Below are positions 34,678 through 43,371 of a stretch of 64,000 nucleotides of DNA, piece by piece (position 1 is the stretch's first letter; the number at the start of each line of letters is the position of its first letter). The stretch comes from Solwaraspora sp. WMMD791 (GTDB lineage: Bacteria > Actinomycetota > Actinomycetes > Mycobacteriales > Micromonosporaceae): the NCBI RefSeq assembly GCF_029581195.1, contig NZ_CP120737.1, positions 1,488,001-1,552,000 on the forward strand, read 5' to 3'. A program made the position numbers and the translations under genes. The notes beneath the pieces were generated by a model. The model did not search any database. It was not told the origin of the DNA and worked only from the letters and a program-made list of their open reading frames with translations.

Positions 34678-35370
34678 ATGACCCTGCAGATGCTCCCCCC
34701 CGCCGCCCAGGACACGCTCGTCTCGCTGCTCCCGACCCCCGAGAGGATCGAGCTCCAGGAGGCCGAGGAGGCCATCGCCGCGATCGGACGCGGTGAGCTC
34801 GTCGTCGTCGTCGACGACGAGAACCGCGAGAACGAGGGCGACCTGATCGTCGCGGCCGAGTACGCCGACGCGGACGCCATCAACTTCATGATCACTCACG
34901 GTCGCGGGCTGGTCTGCCTGGCGATCACCGCCGCCCGCGCCGCCGAGCTGGACCTGCCACCGATGGTCGAGCGCAACGAGGACCACCACGGCACCGCCTT
35001 CACCGTCAGCGTCGACGGGACACCCGAGCACGGCGTCACCACCGGCATCTCCGCCTACGAGCGGTCGCGTACCGTGCAGTTGGTCCTCGACGGCAAGGCC
35101 AGCGACCTCGCCCGTCCCGGCCACATCTTCCCCCTGGTCGCCCGGGACGGTGGGGTCCTCGAACGGCCCGGCCACACCGAGGCCTCGGTGGACCTGGCCC
35201 GGCTGGCCGGGCTGAAGCCCGCCGGCGTGATCGTCGAGATCATCCGCCCGGACGGGACGATGGCCCGGCTGCCCGACCTGGTGCGTTTCAGCCGCGAGCA
35301 CAACCTGGTCCTGACCAGCATCGAGAAGCTGCGGGAGTACTCGGCGCGGCGTCAGGGCGGCAGGCCGTGA
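34678..35370 (+). CDS. ribB: Stand-alone DHBP synthase (RibB-like)
   Basis: A 230-residue 3,4-dihydroxy-2-butanone-4-phosphate synthase making a C4 keto-phosphate and formate from ribulose 5-phosphate. Active-site elements are complete: [20 protein letters not shown] (acidic Mg site), GVTTGISAYERSRT, ARPGHIFPLVAR and [16 protein letters not shown]. No RibA domain follows. AGGAGAG precedes ATG 34678. The window already has ribBA under an FMN riboswitch, while this copy is under a MarR and heads an acyl-chemistry operon, so it probably supplies DHBP to a different product rather than riboflavin. Confidence 0.92.
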   Translation: MTLQMLPPAAQDTLVSLLPTPERIELQEAEEAIAAIGRGELVVVVDDENRENEGDLIVAAEYADADAINFMITHGRGLVCLAITAARAAELDLPPMVERNEDHHGTAFTVSVDGTPEHGVTTGISAYERSRTVQLVLDGKASDLARPGHIFPLVARDGGVLERPGHTEASVDLARLAGLKPAGVIVEIIRPDGTMARLPDLVRFSREHNLVLTSIEKLREYSARRQGGRP

Positions 35371-36647
35371 ACCTGATCGACCGGGCCTGCGTCGCGGCGA
35401 CGACCGCTGTCACCCGCCGAACGGTCGTGCACCGCCACCTTGCCGCGGTGGAGGGCATCGAGCACGTACCGATGGACCGGCCGTTCATCCTGGCACCCAA
35501 CCACCGCAGCTTCGCCGACCACTTCCTGTTCGAGACGCTGCTCTTCGCGATCCAGGGAAACCGGGCCGCCTTCCTGACCAAGGCGGAGAGCTTCACCCCG
35601 GTGAAACGGATCTGGTTCAACGCGATGGGCGCGGTGCCGGTCGACCGGGCACGACCGGTCCGCGAACTGCTTGCCACAGTGGATGACCTGCTCGACTCCG
35701 GTCGGGTGGTGGTGGTCTACCCGGAGGGGACCCGCAACCCCGACGCGCAGCTGATGGCGTTCAAGGACGGGGCGTTCCGGTTCGCCGAACGCGCCGGCGT
35801 GCCAGTCGTCCCCGCCGCGCTGGTCGGCACCGAACGGATCCTGCCGATCGGTGCCAGCTGGCCACGCGGTCACCGGGCCAGGGTGCATTTCGGGCCGGCG
35901 CTGCACGCCGACATGGCGCTGCCCCGGGCCGCCCGAATCCGCGACCTGGCCGAACGGACCCGGGTGGCGATCGACGGGTTGCTGACCGACGCCACGACGG
36001 CCGCAGCGGCACGGGTCGGGAACACCGATCCGGACACCGCCCACCGACACGTCGTCGCCGCCGGGCGGACGGCACAGCACGCCGAGGCGCTGCTGGAGCG
36101 GTCCCTCAGCGGTACCGACACCACGCCGGCCGCGGTGCGCCACCGGCAGGCCGAACTGCTCTACACGGTCGCCCTACGGACCGATCCGGGATCGCTCGAC
36201 GCCGCTGTCGGGCTGCTGCGGGTGGCCGGGCTCCGCGCGCTCACCGCACCCGCCGCCCACCGGGCCGTACTGCTGCGCCGGGTCCGCGTCGGATGCGAGA
36301 ACGCGCTGGCCCGCGACCCCGACCACCTCACCGCCAACTACCTGCTCGGTCGGTGGCACCTGCTCATCCCGAAGGCCCTGGGCGGCCGGCGGGAACGGGC
36401 GGTACACCACCTCGGCCTGGCACACCGACTCGCGCACGGGGACAACCGCTACGCGATGGCGTACGCCGAAGCCCTGATCGCGGCCGGACGGCCCGACGCG
36501 GCCGTCACCACCCTACGCGGGGTCATCGCCGACCCCGTCACCGACCAGCGCGGCGACCGCCGCCGTGACCGGGCGATCGCGCTCCTGGCGTCGATCACCG
36601 GCGCACCCGCCGAGCGCCGCCCGGTGATGGACCCCCAACCGACCTGA
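35367..36647 (+). CDS. PlsC-type acyltransferase with TPR-like C-terminus
   Basis: A 426-residue protein. The N-terminal glycerol-phosphate acyltransferase-like domain (about 35-210) has the HX4D motif NHRSFAD and VVVYPEGTRNPDAQLMAFKDGAF. It would transfer an acyl chain to a hydroxyl of a phosphorylated polyol at the membrane face. The C-terminal 200 residues are helical and Ala/Arg-rich (HRQAELLYTVALRTDPGSLD, ALARDPDHLTANYLLGRWH, RYAMAYAEALIAAGRPDAA), resembling TPR units. That extension is not normal in PlsC. GTG overlaps the RibB-like stop by 4 nt. Confidence 0.85.
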   Translation: MNLIDRACVAATTAVTRRTVVHRHLAAVEGIEHVPMDRPFILAPNHRSFADHFLFETLLFAIQGNRAAFLTKAESFTPVKRIWFNAMGAVPVDRARPVRELLATVDDLLDSGRVVVVYPEGTRNPDAQLMAFKDGAFRFAERAGVPVVPAALVGTERILPIGASWPRGHRARVHFGPALHADMALPRAARIRDLAERTRVAIDGLLTDATTAAAARVGNTDPDTAHRHVVAAGRTAQHAEALLERSLSGTDTTPAAVRHRQAELLYTVALRTDPGSLDAAVGLLRVAGLRALTAPAAHRAVLLRRVRVGCENALARDPDHLTANYLLGRWHLLIPKALGGRRERAVHHLGLAHRLAHGDNRYAMAYAEALIAAGRPDAAVTTLRGVIADPVTDQRGDRRRDRAIALLASITGAPAERRPVMDPQPT

Positions 36648-36655
36648 GTTTCCGT

Positions 36656-36698
36656 GCGGACGGGTCCGTCCGGGCACGCACCGACCGGACCCGTCCGC
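36656..36698 (+). terminator. 13-bp inverted repeat between acyltransferase and MMPL genes
   Basis: GCGGACGGGTCCG (36656-36668) and CGGACCCGTCCGC (36686-36698) pair perfectly over 13 bp with a 17-nt loop, 8 nt after the acyltransferase stop. There is no U-run, so it may be a partial terminator or an mRNA-processing or stability hairpin within the operon. Confidence 0.5.
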
Positions 36699-36752
36699 CC
36701 ACACCGGACTCCCACCACCCACCGCCCTACCCGACTCCAACAGGGGAAGATC

Positions 36753-39083
36753 ATGAAGAAACTCGCTCGCCTGGCCGTGGAACGCCCCAAGCTCATGGTG
36801 GCGCTGTGGCTGATCGTCATCGCGCTCTCCGTACCGTTCGCCGCCCAGCTCGACGGGGCGCTCAAGGCGGGTGGCTTCTCCGACCCACGAGGTGAGGCCG
36901 CCATCGGTCAGGAGGTCGTCGAGGACGCCTTCCGCGAGGCGCCGAACAGTCTCCTCGTGGTGCTGAGCAGCACCGACCGGGAGGTGTCCGGCGCGGTCGA
37001 CACCGCGCGGGCGGCGGTCGACCGGCCGGGGGTCGCCCAGCTCACCGACTACCGCGACAACCCGGCGTGGCTGTCGGCCGACGGCCGCACCACCTTCATC
37101 CAGGTCGGCTTCACCAGTTCCAACACCGAGGTCCAGAACCTCGTGCCGGACCTGCGCGAGGACGTCGCGGCGGCGGTGGGTGACGGCGTGGACATCAACG
37201 TCACCGGGGCACCCGCGTTGGACTACGCGCTCAACGTACAGTCCAAGGAGGACGTCCTCCGCGCGGAGATGATCGCCTTCCCGGTCCTGTTCGTCGTACT
37301 GTTCCTGGTCTTCCGCTCGGTGGCGGCGATGCTGGTGCCGCTGGTCCTCGCCGGCGTCACCCTCGCGGTCACCAGCGGCCTGGGCTACTTCGTCGCACGC
37401 GGCACCGACCTGTCCATCCTCTACACCAACATCGTGTCGATGATCGGCCTGGCGGTGGCGGTGGACTACTCGCTGTTCATCGTCAAACGCTTCCGGGAGG
37501 AACTGGCCGAGGGACGCACGGTCCCGATGGCGCTGGAGCGCACCCTGACCACGGTCGGCCACTCGGTCATGTTCAGCGGGCTCGCCGTGGTGGTCGCGCT
37601 CTCCGCCCTGTTCATCCCCCGGGCCATGTCGTTCACCAGCATCGCGTTCGGCGGGGTGATGGTCACCCTGGTCGCGATGGCGGTGTCGCTGACCCTGCTC
37701 CCGGCGGTGCTGAGCCTGCTCGGACACCGGATCAACTGGGGCTCGCTGCGGTCGCGGCGGGTCCGGACGGCGACCACCGGCTACCGCTCCACCAGCGTGG
37801 TCTACCGCCGGGCCGGAGTGGTCCTCGCGGCGCTGGTGATCGCCTTCGTCGCACTCGGCCTCCCGGCCACGCAGCTCAACCTGCAGGTTCCGGTCGCCAG
37901 CGCCGACATCCTGCCCGAGGACGACGACGCCCGGCAGGGCATCGAGAAGATCCAGGAGGAGCTGGGTCTACGGGAGATGTTCCCGATCCAGGTGGTGCTC
38001 ACCGCCGAGCCGGGGCAGACCAGCGCAGTGCTCGACTCGGTCGACCGGATCGTCGATCAGGCCAGCGACGACGAGCGTACCGCCGATGTCCGGGCCGTCA
38101 CCACGCTCGGGCTCGCTCCCGACGTGGTACGCCAGGCGACCGTCGGCGACACCGCCGGGCTGCCGGCCGAGGCGGCGACCGTGTTCGGCGCGCTCTGGGT
38201 CGACGACGGCGAGCGGATCGTCACCCGGGTCCTGGTCATCGCCAACGACGACCCCGACACCACCGAAGCGCACGAACTGGTCGAGAACCTCCGTGCGACG
38301 ACCGACTCCCTGGCCGGCGACGGTGTCGACGTACGGGTGACCGGTGCCACCGCCACCGGTGCGGACTTCGACGACCTGGTGACCCGGTCCATCCCGATCG
38401 TGGTCGGCGCGGTCACCCTGGTGACCTTCCTGATCCTGATCCTCGCCTTCCGCTCGGTGATCCTGCCGCTGCTCGCCCTGGCCTTCAACGCCGCCGTGGT
38501 CTGCGCCAGCCTCGGCGCGCTGGCCCTGCTCTCCCGCTTCACCTCCGGCGACACGATCAACAGCGTCACCCCGCTGATGCTCTTCGCCGTGATGTTCGGC
38601 CTGAGCATGGACTACATGGTGATCATGATTTCCCGGATGCGGGAGACCTACGCCGAGGGGTACTCGCACCGCGAAGCGGTCCTCGGTGGCCTGGCCCGCA
38701 CGGCCGGCATGGTCAACGGTGCAGCGGTGATCATGGTCGCGGTCTTCGCCTCGTTCGGCAGCGCCGAGATCAGCATCGTCCGGGAACTCGGCATCACACT
38801 GGCGATCGCGGTGGTCCTCGACGCCATGGTCGTCCGTCGGCTGGTCATGCCGACCACCCTGCTGCTGCTGGGCGACCGGGTCTGGGGCCGTCGGCGGCCG
38901 TCGCCCACCGGCGACACCGGTCAGTCGTCGGCTCACGACGGCGAACCGGGGCAGTCCGACGGTGCGGTGCAGTCCGACGGCGGGGCAGCGCAGTCCGAGG
39001 GCGGGGCGGACGCCGCGGCCGCCACCACCACGGGAAAGGCGGAGGAGGTGTCCGGTGTCCTCGCCGATGCGACGCGCCGGTGA
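36753..39083 (+). CDS. MMPL-family RND lipid exporter
   Basis: A 776-residue inner-membrane transporter with about 11-12 helices in two halves, each with an extracytoplasmic porter loop. The proton-relay motifs are VAVDYSLFIVKRF (first half) and LSMDYMVIMISRM (second half). Members move lipids or glycolipids in actinobacteria. AGGGGAAG precedes ATG 36753. The Gly/Ser/Gln-rich tail after about 705 is disordered. It is inside the cluster and probably exports the acylated product. Confidence 0.92.
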   Translation: MKKLARLAVERPKLMVALWLIVIALSVPFAAQLDGALKAGGFSDPRGEAAIGQEVVEDAFREAPNSLLVVLSSTDREVSGAVDTARAAVDRPGVAQLTDYRDNPAWLSADGRTTFIQVGFTSSNTEVQNLVPDLREDVAAAVGDGVDINVTGAPALDYALNVQSKEDVLRAEMIAFPVLFVVLFLVFRSVAAMLVPLVLAGVTLAVTSGLGYFVARGTDLSILYTNIVSMIGLAVAVDYSLFIVKRFREELAEGRTVPMALERTLTTVGHSVMFSGLAVVVALSALFIPRAMSFTSIAFGGVMVTLVAMAVSLTLLPAVLSLLGHRINWGSLRSRRVRTATTGYRSTSVVYRRAGVVLAALVIAFVALGLPATQLNLQVPVASADILPEDDDARQGIEKIQEELGLREMFPIQVVLTAEPGQTSAVLDSVDRIVDQASDDERTADVRAVTTLGLAPDVVRQATVGDTAGLPAEAATVFGALWVDDGERIVTRVLVIANDDPDTTEAHELVENLRATTDSLAGDGVDVRVTGATATGADFDDLVTRSIPIVVGAVTLVTFLILILAFRSVILPLLALAFNAAVVCASLGALALLSRFTSGDTINSVTPLMLFAVMFGLSMDYMVIMISRMRETYAEGYSHREAVLGGLARTAGMVNGAAVIMVAVFASFGSAEISIVRELGITLAIAVVLDAMVVRRLVMPTTLLLLGDRVWGRRRPSPTGDTGQSSAHDGEPGQSDGAVQSDGGAAQSEGGADAAAATTTGKAEEVSGVLADATRR

Positions 39084-39684
39084 CGCACTCGTGGTCTTCG
39101 ACGGCCAGCGCCGGCTGGTCTGGCGCCGGGACAGCCCGTCCGCCTGGAATCCCGTGGCGCTCTGGCCGAACGAGCAGGAGATCCACACCATCGAACGGCA
39201 CCTGTTGGAGGGGAGGCACCTTCTGGTGATCATCGACAGTGACACCGGGCCGGTTCCCCTGCTGACCGAGGAGGCCGAGGAGATTCCGGTACGGATGCGC
39301 CCGTTCCTCGGCTTCGACGGCGACCTGCCGCACCTGACCATCCCGCTGCTCGACTGGCTGCCGCCGGACCTGCGCAGCCGGGGCCACCGGTTCCAGGAAC
39401 AGACCGCCCGCCGGGTCGCCACCGTCCCGGCACCGCTGCTGCCGGATCTGCTCATCGAGGAGCAGGCGGCCAACTGCCCGGTCCGCTTCGCCCGAAAGAC
39501 CTCCGGACGGGCGCTCAGCGACCACCATTTGACCGCACTGGTCGCCACCGTGTTCGCCGATGTCGGCACCACCGCCGGCATCGATGGAGCCGTCCCCGGT
39601 CCTCGTGACCGGGGCGGCCCCGCCCTCATCTCCCGACCCCGACCCGCCGGGCGGGCCGCTCTCAACACCGGAGCTCTACGATGA
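39055..39684 (+). CDS. Unrecognised protein of the RibB/acyl cluster
   Basis: A 209-residue soluble protein that I do not recognise. It starts at a GTG 6 nt after GGAGGAGG, inside the last 29 nt of the MMPL gene, and ends in an ATGA overlap with the SDR gene, so it is a real operon member. Features: ALVVFDGQRRLVWRRD, LLVIIDSDTGPVPLLTEEAEE, HLTIPLLDWLPPDLRSRGHR and IEEQAANCPVRFARKTSG. The N-terminal part looks beta-rich, and the last 40 residues are Arg/Pro/Gly-rich. No signal peptide or membrane segment. It does not resemble the AfsA hotdog domain. Confidence 0.75.
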   Translation: MSSPMRRAGDALVVFDGQRRLVWRRDSPSAWNPVALWPNEQEIHTIERHLLEGRHLLVIIDSDTGPVPLLTEEAEEIPVRMRPFLGFDGDLPHLTIPLLDWLPPDLRSRGHRFQEQTARRVATVPAPLLPDLLIEEQAANCPVRFARKTSGRALSDHHLTALVATVFADVGTTAGIDGAVPGPRDRGGPALISRPRPAGRAALNTGALR

Positions 39685-40445
39685 CCACCACCGTCCCACC
39701 CCCCGCCGACATCCACACCCCACTGACCGGCCGGGTCGTCGCCATCACCGGGGCGGGCAGAGGACTCGGCCTGTTGACCACGGAGACGCTGCTGAGGCAG
39801 GGAGCGCGCGTCATCGCGAACCACCGCTCCCCCTCGTCGAGTCTGGAGGAGTTCCGCAGAAAGTTCCCCGGGCAGCTGCAACTGGTCCCCGGTGACATCG
39901 GCGAGGAGTCCACGGCGATCGCCCTCGCCGACGCCGCCCGCAACGCCGGCGACCTGCACGTGCTGATCCACAATGCCGGCGTCACCCGGGACCAGCTGCT
40001 GGCACACATGCCGGTGGAGGACTGGGACGAGGTACAGCGGGTGAACCTGCGCGGTGGCTTTCTCGCCACCAAGCACGCGGTGCGGATCATGCTACGCCGG
40101 CGGTACGGCCGGATCGTCTACATTTCATCGATCGCGGCGGTGATGGGCAACACCGGCCAGGCGAACTACGCCGCGTCAAAGGCGGGGCTGCACGGTCTGG
40201 CGCGTAGCGTGGCTCAGGAGTACGCCTCGTACAACATCCGGAGCACGGTGCTCGCCGTCGGCGTGCTGGACGTGGGACTCGGTGCGGCGATGAAGCCCAA
40301 CACCCAACGCCGCAAGGTCGACCGGTCCCTGCTCGGCCTGATCGACGGTGCCTCGGTGGCGGAGACCCTCGCCTTCCTCGCCGGGCCGAAGGCGGACTTC
40401 ATCAACTCGGAGATCATCCGACTCGACGGTGGAGTGAGGTACTGA
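39681..40445 (+). CDS. FabG-like short-chain dehydrogenase/reductase
   Basis: A 254-residue NAD(P)-dependent SDR. The nucleotide site is AITGAGRGLGLLT, then HNAGVTRD, and the catalytic Ser-Tyr-Lys set is in VYISSIAAVMGNTGQANYAASKAGLHG. It ends IIRLDGGVRY as in 3-oxoacyl-ACP reductases. It overlaps both neighbours. It could reduce a beta-ketoacyl-ACP or the ketone of a DHBP-derived moiety. Confidence 0.9.
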   Translation: MTTTVPPPADIHTPLTGRVVAITGAGRGLGLLTTETLLRQGARVIANHRSPSSSLEEFRRKFPGQLQLVPGDIGEESTAIALADAARNAGDLHVLIHNAGVTRDQLLAHMPVEDWDEVQRVNLRGGFLATKHAVRIMLRRRYGRIVYISSIAAVMGNTGQANYAASKAGLHGLARSVAQEYASYNIRSTVLAVGVLDVGLGAAMKPNTQRRKVDRSLLGLIDGASVAETLAFLAGPKADFINSEIIRLDGGVRY

Positions 40446-40900
40446 TGAACGAACAGACCGCAAGTCGCCTGATCGGCGCAGCCGTGGACCAGGTACGCGG
40501 CGTGCTCCTGGAACCCCTGGCCCTGGCCGACTGGAATCCCGCCATCCTCTCCATCACCGGCCCGACGCAGGCACAGATCGCGACCCGGTACCCCATCGTG
40601 GCCAAGGGCGGCCTGCGGGGCACGTTCCACTACTCGGCCATCGACGACCTGCGCATCCTGACCACGATCAAGGTGACCGGGTTGGAGGAACAGGGGTGGT
40701 GGAACCTCGAACCACGGGGCGACACGACGCTTGTCGAGCATGGCTTCTCCCACCGGGGCGCGCTCGCGTTGCTGCTCTCCTCGGCTTTCCAGGGCGTGGC
40801 CGAGCTGCGGCTGGACCGGCTCTCCACCCGTAGCCGCCGGCCACCGGCCAGTTCCGGGCAGCCGCCAACGCCGCCCGTACCCCCGATGGAGTCCGCATGA
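40445..40900 (+). CDS. SRPBCC/START-like protein, possible cyclase
   Basis: A 151-residue protein with a short helix-grip pattern: VRGVLLEPLALADWNPAILSI, RGTFHYSAIDDLRILTTIKV, WWNLEPRGDTTLVEHGFSHRG and ALLLSSAFQGVAELRLDRL. This is the layout of SRPBCC polyketide cyclase/dehydrase-like proteins. The Pro/Ser-rich tail is disordered. It starts with TGATG coupling to the SDR gene and stops in ATGA with fabH. In this context a cyclase, dehydratase or lipid-binding role is inferred. Confidence 0.72.
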   Translation: MNEQTASRLIGAAVDQVRGVLLEPLALADWNPAILSITGPTQAQIATRYPIVAKGGLRGTFHYSAIDDLRILTTIKVTGLEEQGWWNLEPRGDTTLVEHGFSHRGALALLLSSAFQGVAELRLDRLSTRSRRPPASSGQPPTPPVPPMESA

Positions 40901-41901
40901 GCACTCGGATCCGTACCGCGACGGGCACCCGGCACACCCGGATCCTCGGGGTGGGCGCCTACCGTCCGGCACGAGTGGTCACCAACCACGAGATCGCATC
41001 CCGGATCGACTCCAGCGACGAGTGGATCAGCAGCCGCACCGGGATCCGGACCCGGCGCTGGGCCGGGCCGGACGAGACCCTGACCGAGATGGGCGCGGCG
41101 GCAGCAGGCAAGGCGATCGCCCACGCGGGTCTGTCGCCGGGCCAGATCGACGCGGTGCTGGTGGCCACCATCACCCACTTCAAACAGACGCCTGCGGCGG
41201 CGACCACGATCGGCCACCGCGTCGGCGCCGACGCCGCCATGGCGCTCGACATATCCGCCGCCTGCGCCGGTTTCAGCACGGCCCTCGCTCTCGCCTCGGA
41301 CCTGGTCCGCGCCGGCAGCGCCGGGCATGTGCTGGTCATCGGCGTGGAGCGGCTCAGCGACCTGCTGAACCACGACGACCGGGGCACCGCGTTCCTGTTC
41401 GGCGACGGGGCCGGTGCGGTCGTCGTCGGCCCCGCCGAGACACCTGGCATCGGACCGGTGGCGTGGGGTGCGGACGGCAGCCAGTCCGACATCATCACGC
41501 AGAGTGTGTCCTGGCAGGAGTTGCGGCACGACCGGGAGGTCACGTTCCCGTTCGTGCAGATGGAAGGCCAGGCTGTCTACCGGTGGGCTTCCCGGGCCGT
41601 CGCCCAGGTGGCCCGGACCGCACTCGACCTGGCGGGGATCACCGGCGGGCAGCTCGACGCCTTCATCCCGCACCAGGCCAACCTCCGCATCACCGACGCC
41701 CTGGTCAAAGCCCTCGACCTGCCCACCAGCGTCGCCGTCGCACGGGACATCGTGGACGCCGGCAACACGTCCGCAGCGTCGATTCCCCTGGCGATGGACC
41801 AGATGCTCGCCAGCGGCGAGGTGAACAGCGGGGACACCGCCCTGCTGCTCGGCTTCGGCGCCGGTCTCGCGTACGCCAGCCAGGTCGTCACGCTGCCCTG
41901 A
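40897..41901 (+). CDS. fabH: Beta-ketoacyl-ACP synthase III (FabH-type)
   Basis: A 334-residue thiolase-fold KAS III. The full Cys-His-Asn triad is present: Cys123 in DISAACAGFSTAL, His in FIPHQANLRI (near 255) and Asn in DAGNTSAASIPLA (near 285). DEWISSRTGIRTRRW is the substrate-side signature. It condenses acyl-CoA with malonyl-ACP to start a chain, or in secondary metabolism joins acyl units. No KAS II partner is nearby. Its own ACP is 90 nt downstream. Confidence 0.93.
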   Translation: MSTRIRTATGTRHTRILGVGAYRPARVVTNHEIASRIDSSDEWISSRTGIRTRRWAGPDETLTEMGAAAAGKAIAHAGLSPGQIDAVLVATITHFKQTPAAATTIGHRVGADAAMALDISAACAGFSTALALASDLVRAGSAGHVLVIGVERLSDLLNHDDRGTAFLFGDGAGAVVVGPAETPGIGPVAWGADGSQSDIITQSVSWQELRHDREVTFPFVQMEGQAVYRWASRAVAQVARTALDLAGITGGQLDAFIPHQANLRITDALVKALDLPTSVAVARDIVDAGNTSAASIPLAMDQMLASGEVNSGDTALLLGFGAGLAYASQVVTLP

Positions 41902-41991
41902 GCCCCGGTCCCCCTTACCCCACCCGACCACCCGGTTTTCGAGCCATCGCCACCTTCAACCCCCTCTTCAGTTCAGAGACAGGAGCAAGCC

Positions 41992-42249
41992 GTGAGCACC
42001 AGCACCCTGACCGCCATCGCCGAGATCGTCAGCGAGATCTCCGGAGTGCCCGCCGAGGACGTGCAGCTGGGCAGGAAGCTCAGCCAGGACCTCGGGATCG
42101 ACTCGCTGTCCATGGTCGAGATCGCCGTCGCCCTGGAGGAGCGGTTCGGCATCGAGGTCTCCGACGACCAGATCAAGGATCTCGTCACCGTGGCCGACGC
42201 GGTCGTCTACGTCGAAGCGCGCGGCGGCCGGATCCCGGCCGACGCCTAG
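41992..42249 (+). CDS. Acyl carrier protein
   Basis: An 85-residue ACP with DLGIDSLSMVEIAVALEE. Ser38 is the phosphopantetheine site. Helices II-IV follow the usual acidic pattern. The GTG at 41992 has AGGAG 8 nt upstream. It is the last gene of the RibB/acyl operon, before a strong terminator, and presumably carries the chain made by the KAS III. Confidence 0.95.
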   Translation: MSTSTLTAIAEIVSEISGVPAEDVQLGRKLSQDLGIDSLSMVEIAVALEERFGIEVSDDQIKDLVTVADAVVYVEARGGRIPADA

Positions 42250-42333
42250 GTCCTCCCGATACTCACCGTCGGTAGGCCCATCAGCCATCCCACTGCTGCA
42301 CCGGGCCTACCAGACCCTGATCCGCCTGGACGC

Positions 42334-42370
42334 GAGGGCGCCCGCCGGCACACCGCCGACGGGCGCCCTC
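42334..42370. terminator. Terminator between ACP and aldo/keto reductase genes
   Basis: GAGGGCGCCCG (42334-42344) and CGGGCGCCCTC (42360-42370) form a perfect 11-bp stem with a 15-nt loop that can pair internally. It lies between convergent genes and ends both units. Confidence 0.75.
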
Positions 42371-42376
42371 GGCTGG

Positions 42377-43237
42377 TCAGGCCTGGTCGAGTCGGGCCAG
42401 GTGTGCGGCCGACAGTTCGAGGTCGGCCGCCGCGACAGAGTCACGGATCGTCTCCGGGCGCGACGACCCGGGGATCGGGATCACGACCGGCGCCTTTGCC
42501 AGCATCCAGGCCAGGCAGACCTGTTGCGGGCTGACCCCGTACTCCTTGGCGACCTGCGCGAACGCCGCGAACCGCGACCCCAGGTCGGCGGCGCTGGAGA
42601 TGCCACCGAGCGGGCTCCACGGCAGGAACGCGATGCCGAGTTCGGCGCACAGCCGCAGTTCCGGTTCGCTGGAGCGGAAGGCCGGGGAGAACTGATTCTG
42701 TACGCTGACCAGCCGCCCGCCGAGGATGTCGTTGGCCAGCCGGATCTGCTCCGGGTTGGCGTTGGAGATGCCGGCGAGGCGGATCTTCCCGGCGTCGAGG
42801 AGGTCACGGATCGCGCCGATCGAATCCGCGTACGGCACGGTGGGGTCGGGCCGGTGGAACTGATAGAGGCCGATCGCCTCGACGCCGAGCCGTTTCAGCG
42901 ACGCCTCGCAGGCGCTCTTCAGATACTCCGGCGAGCCGTTCTGCGTCCACGAGCCGTCGCCCGGCCGCAGGTGACCGCCCTTCGTGGCGATCAGCACGTC
43001 TGAGGTGTCGCCGCCGTAGGTCGCCACGGCGCGGGCGATCAGCGACTCGTTGTGTCCGACGTCGTTGGCGTACAGGTGGTAGGCGTCGGCGGTGTCGATC
43101 AGGGTGACACCGGCGTCCAGCGCGGCGTGGATCGTGGCGATCGACCGCTGCTCGTCGGGCCGGCCCTCGATCGACATCGGCATTCCGCCGAGGCCGATCG
43201 CGCCGACGCCGACCTCACCGATGTGGCGGGTGTGCAT
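42377..43237 (-). CDS. Aldo/keto reductase
   Basis: A 286-residue NADPH-dependent AKR barrel. It has GLGGMPMSIEG, LIDTADAYHLYANDVGHNES (Asp/Tyr catalytic pair), LIATKGGHLRPGDGSW (Lys), GLYQFHRPDP (His) and IPIPGSSRPETI for cofactor. AGGAGGAG precedes ATG 43237. It is divergent from the LysR gene, which probably regulates it. Confidence 0.92.
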   Translation of the reverse strand: MHTRHIGEVGVGAIGLGGMPMSIEGRPDEQRSIATIHAALDAGVTLIDTADAYHLYANDVGHNESLIARAVATYGGDTSDVLIATKGGHLRPGDGSWTQNGSPEYLKSACEASLKRLGVEAIGLYQFHRPDPTVPYADSIGAIRDLLDAGKIRLAGISNANPEQIRLANDILGGRLVSVQNQFSPAFRSSEPELRLCAELGIAFLPWSPLGGISSAADLGSRFAAFAQVAKEYGVSPQQVCLAWMLAKAPVVIPIPGSSRPETIRDSVAAADLELSAAHLARLDQA

Positions 43238-43371
43238 GCAGACTCCTCCTGGAAGCGGTTCGGTGCGTGCGGGTCGACGTACCCGCTCCGCCCGGATTCC
43301 ACCCTTCTCCCCCACGGCTAAGCTGTCCAACAGAAGGATCCGATCCCGGCGATCAGTGTTGGTGATGAATC

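Noticed and set aside
33848-42249. Classical gamma-butyrolactone (AfsA) locus
   Set aside because: No AfsA-like hotdog protein or TetR-type receptor was recognised. The C4 donor here is RibB-like and the regulator is MarR.
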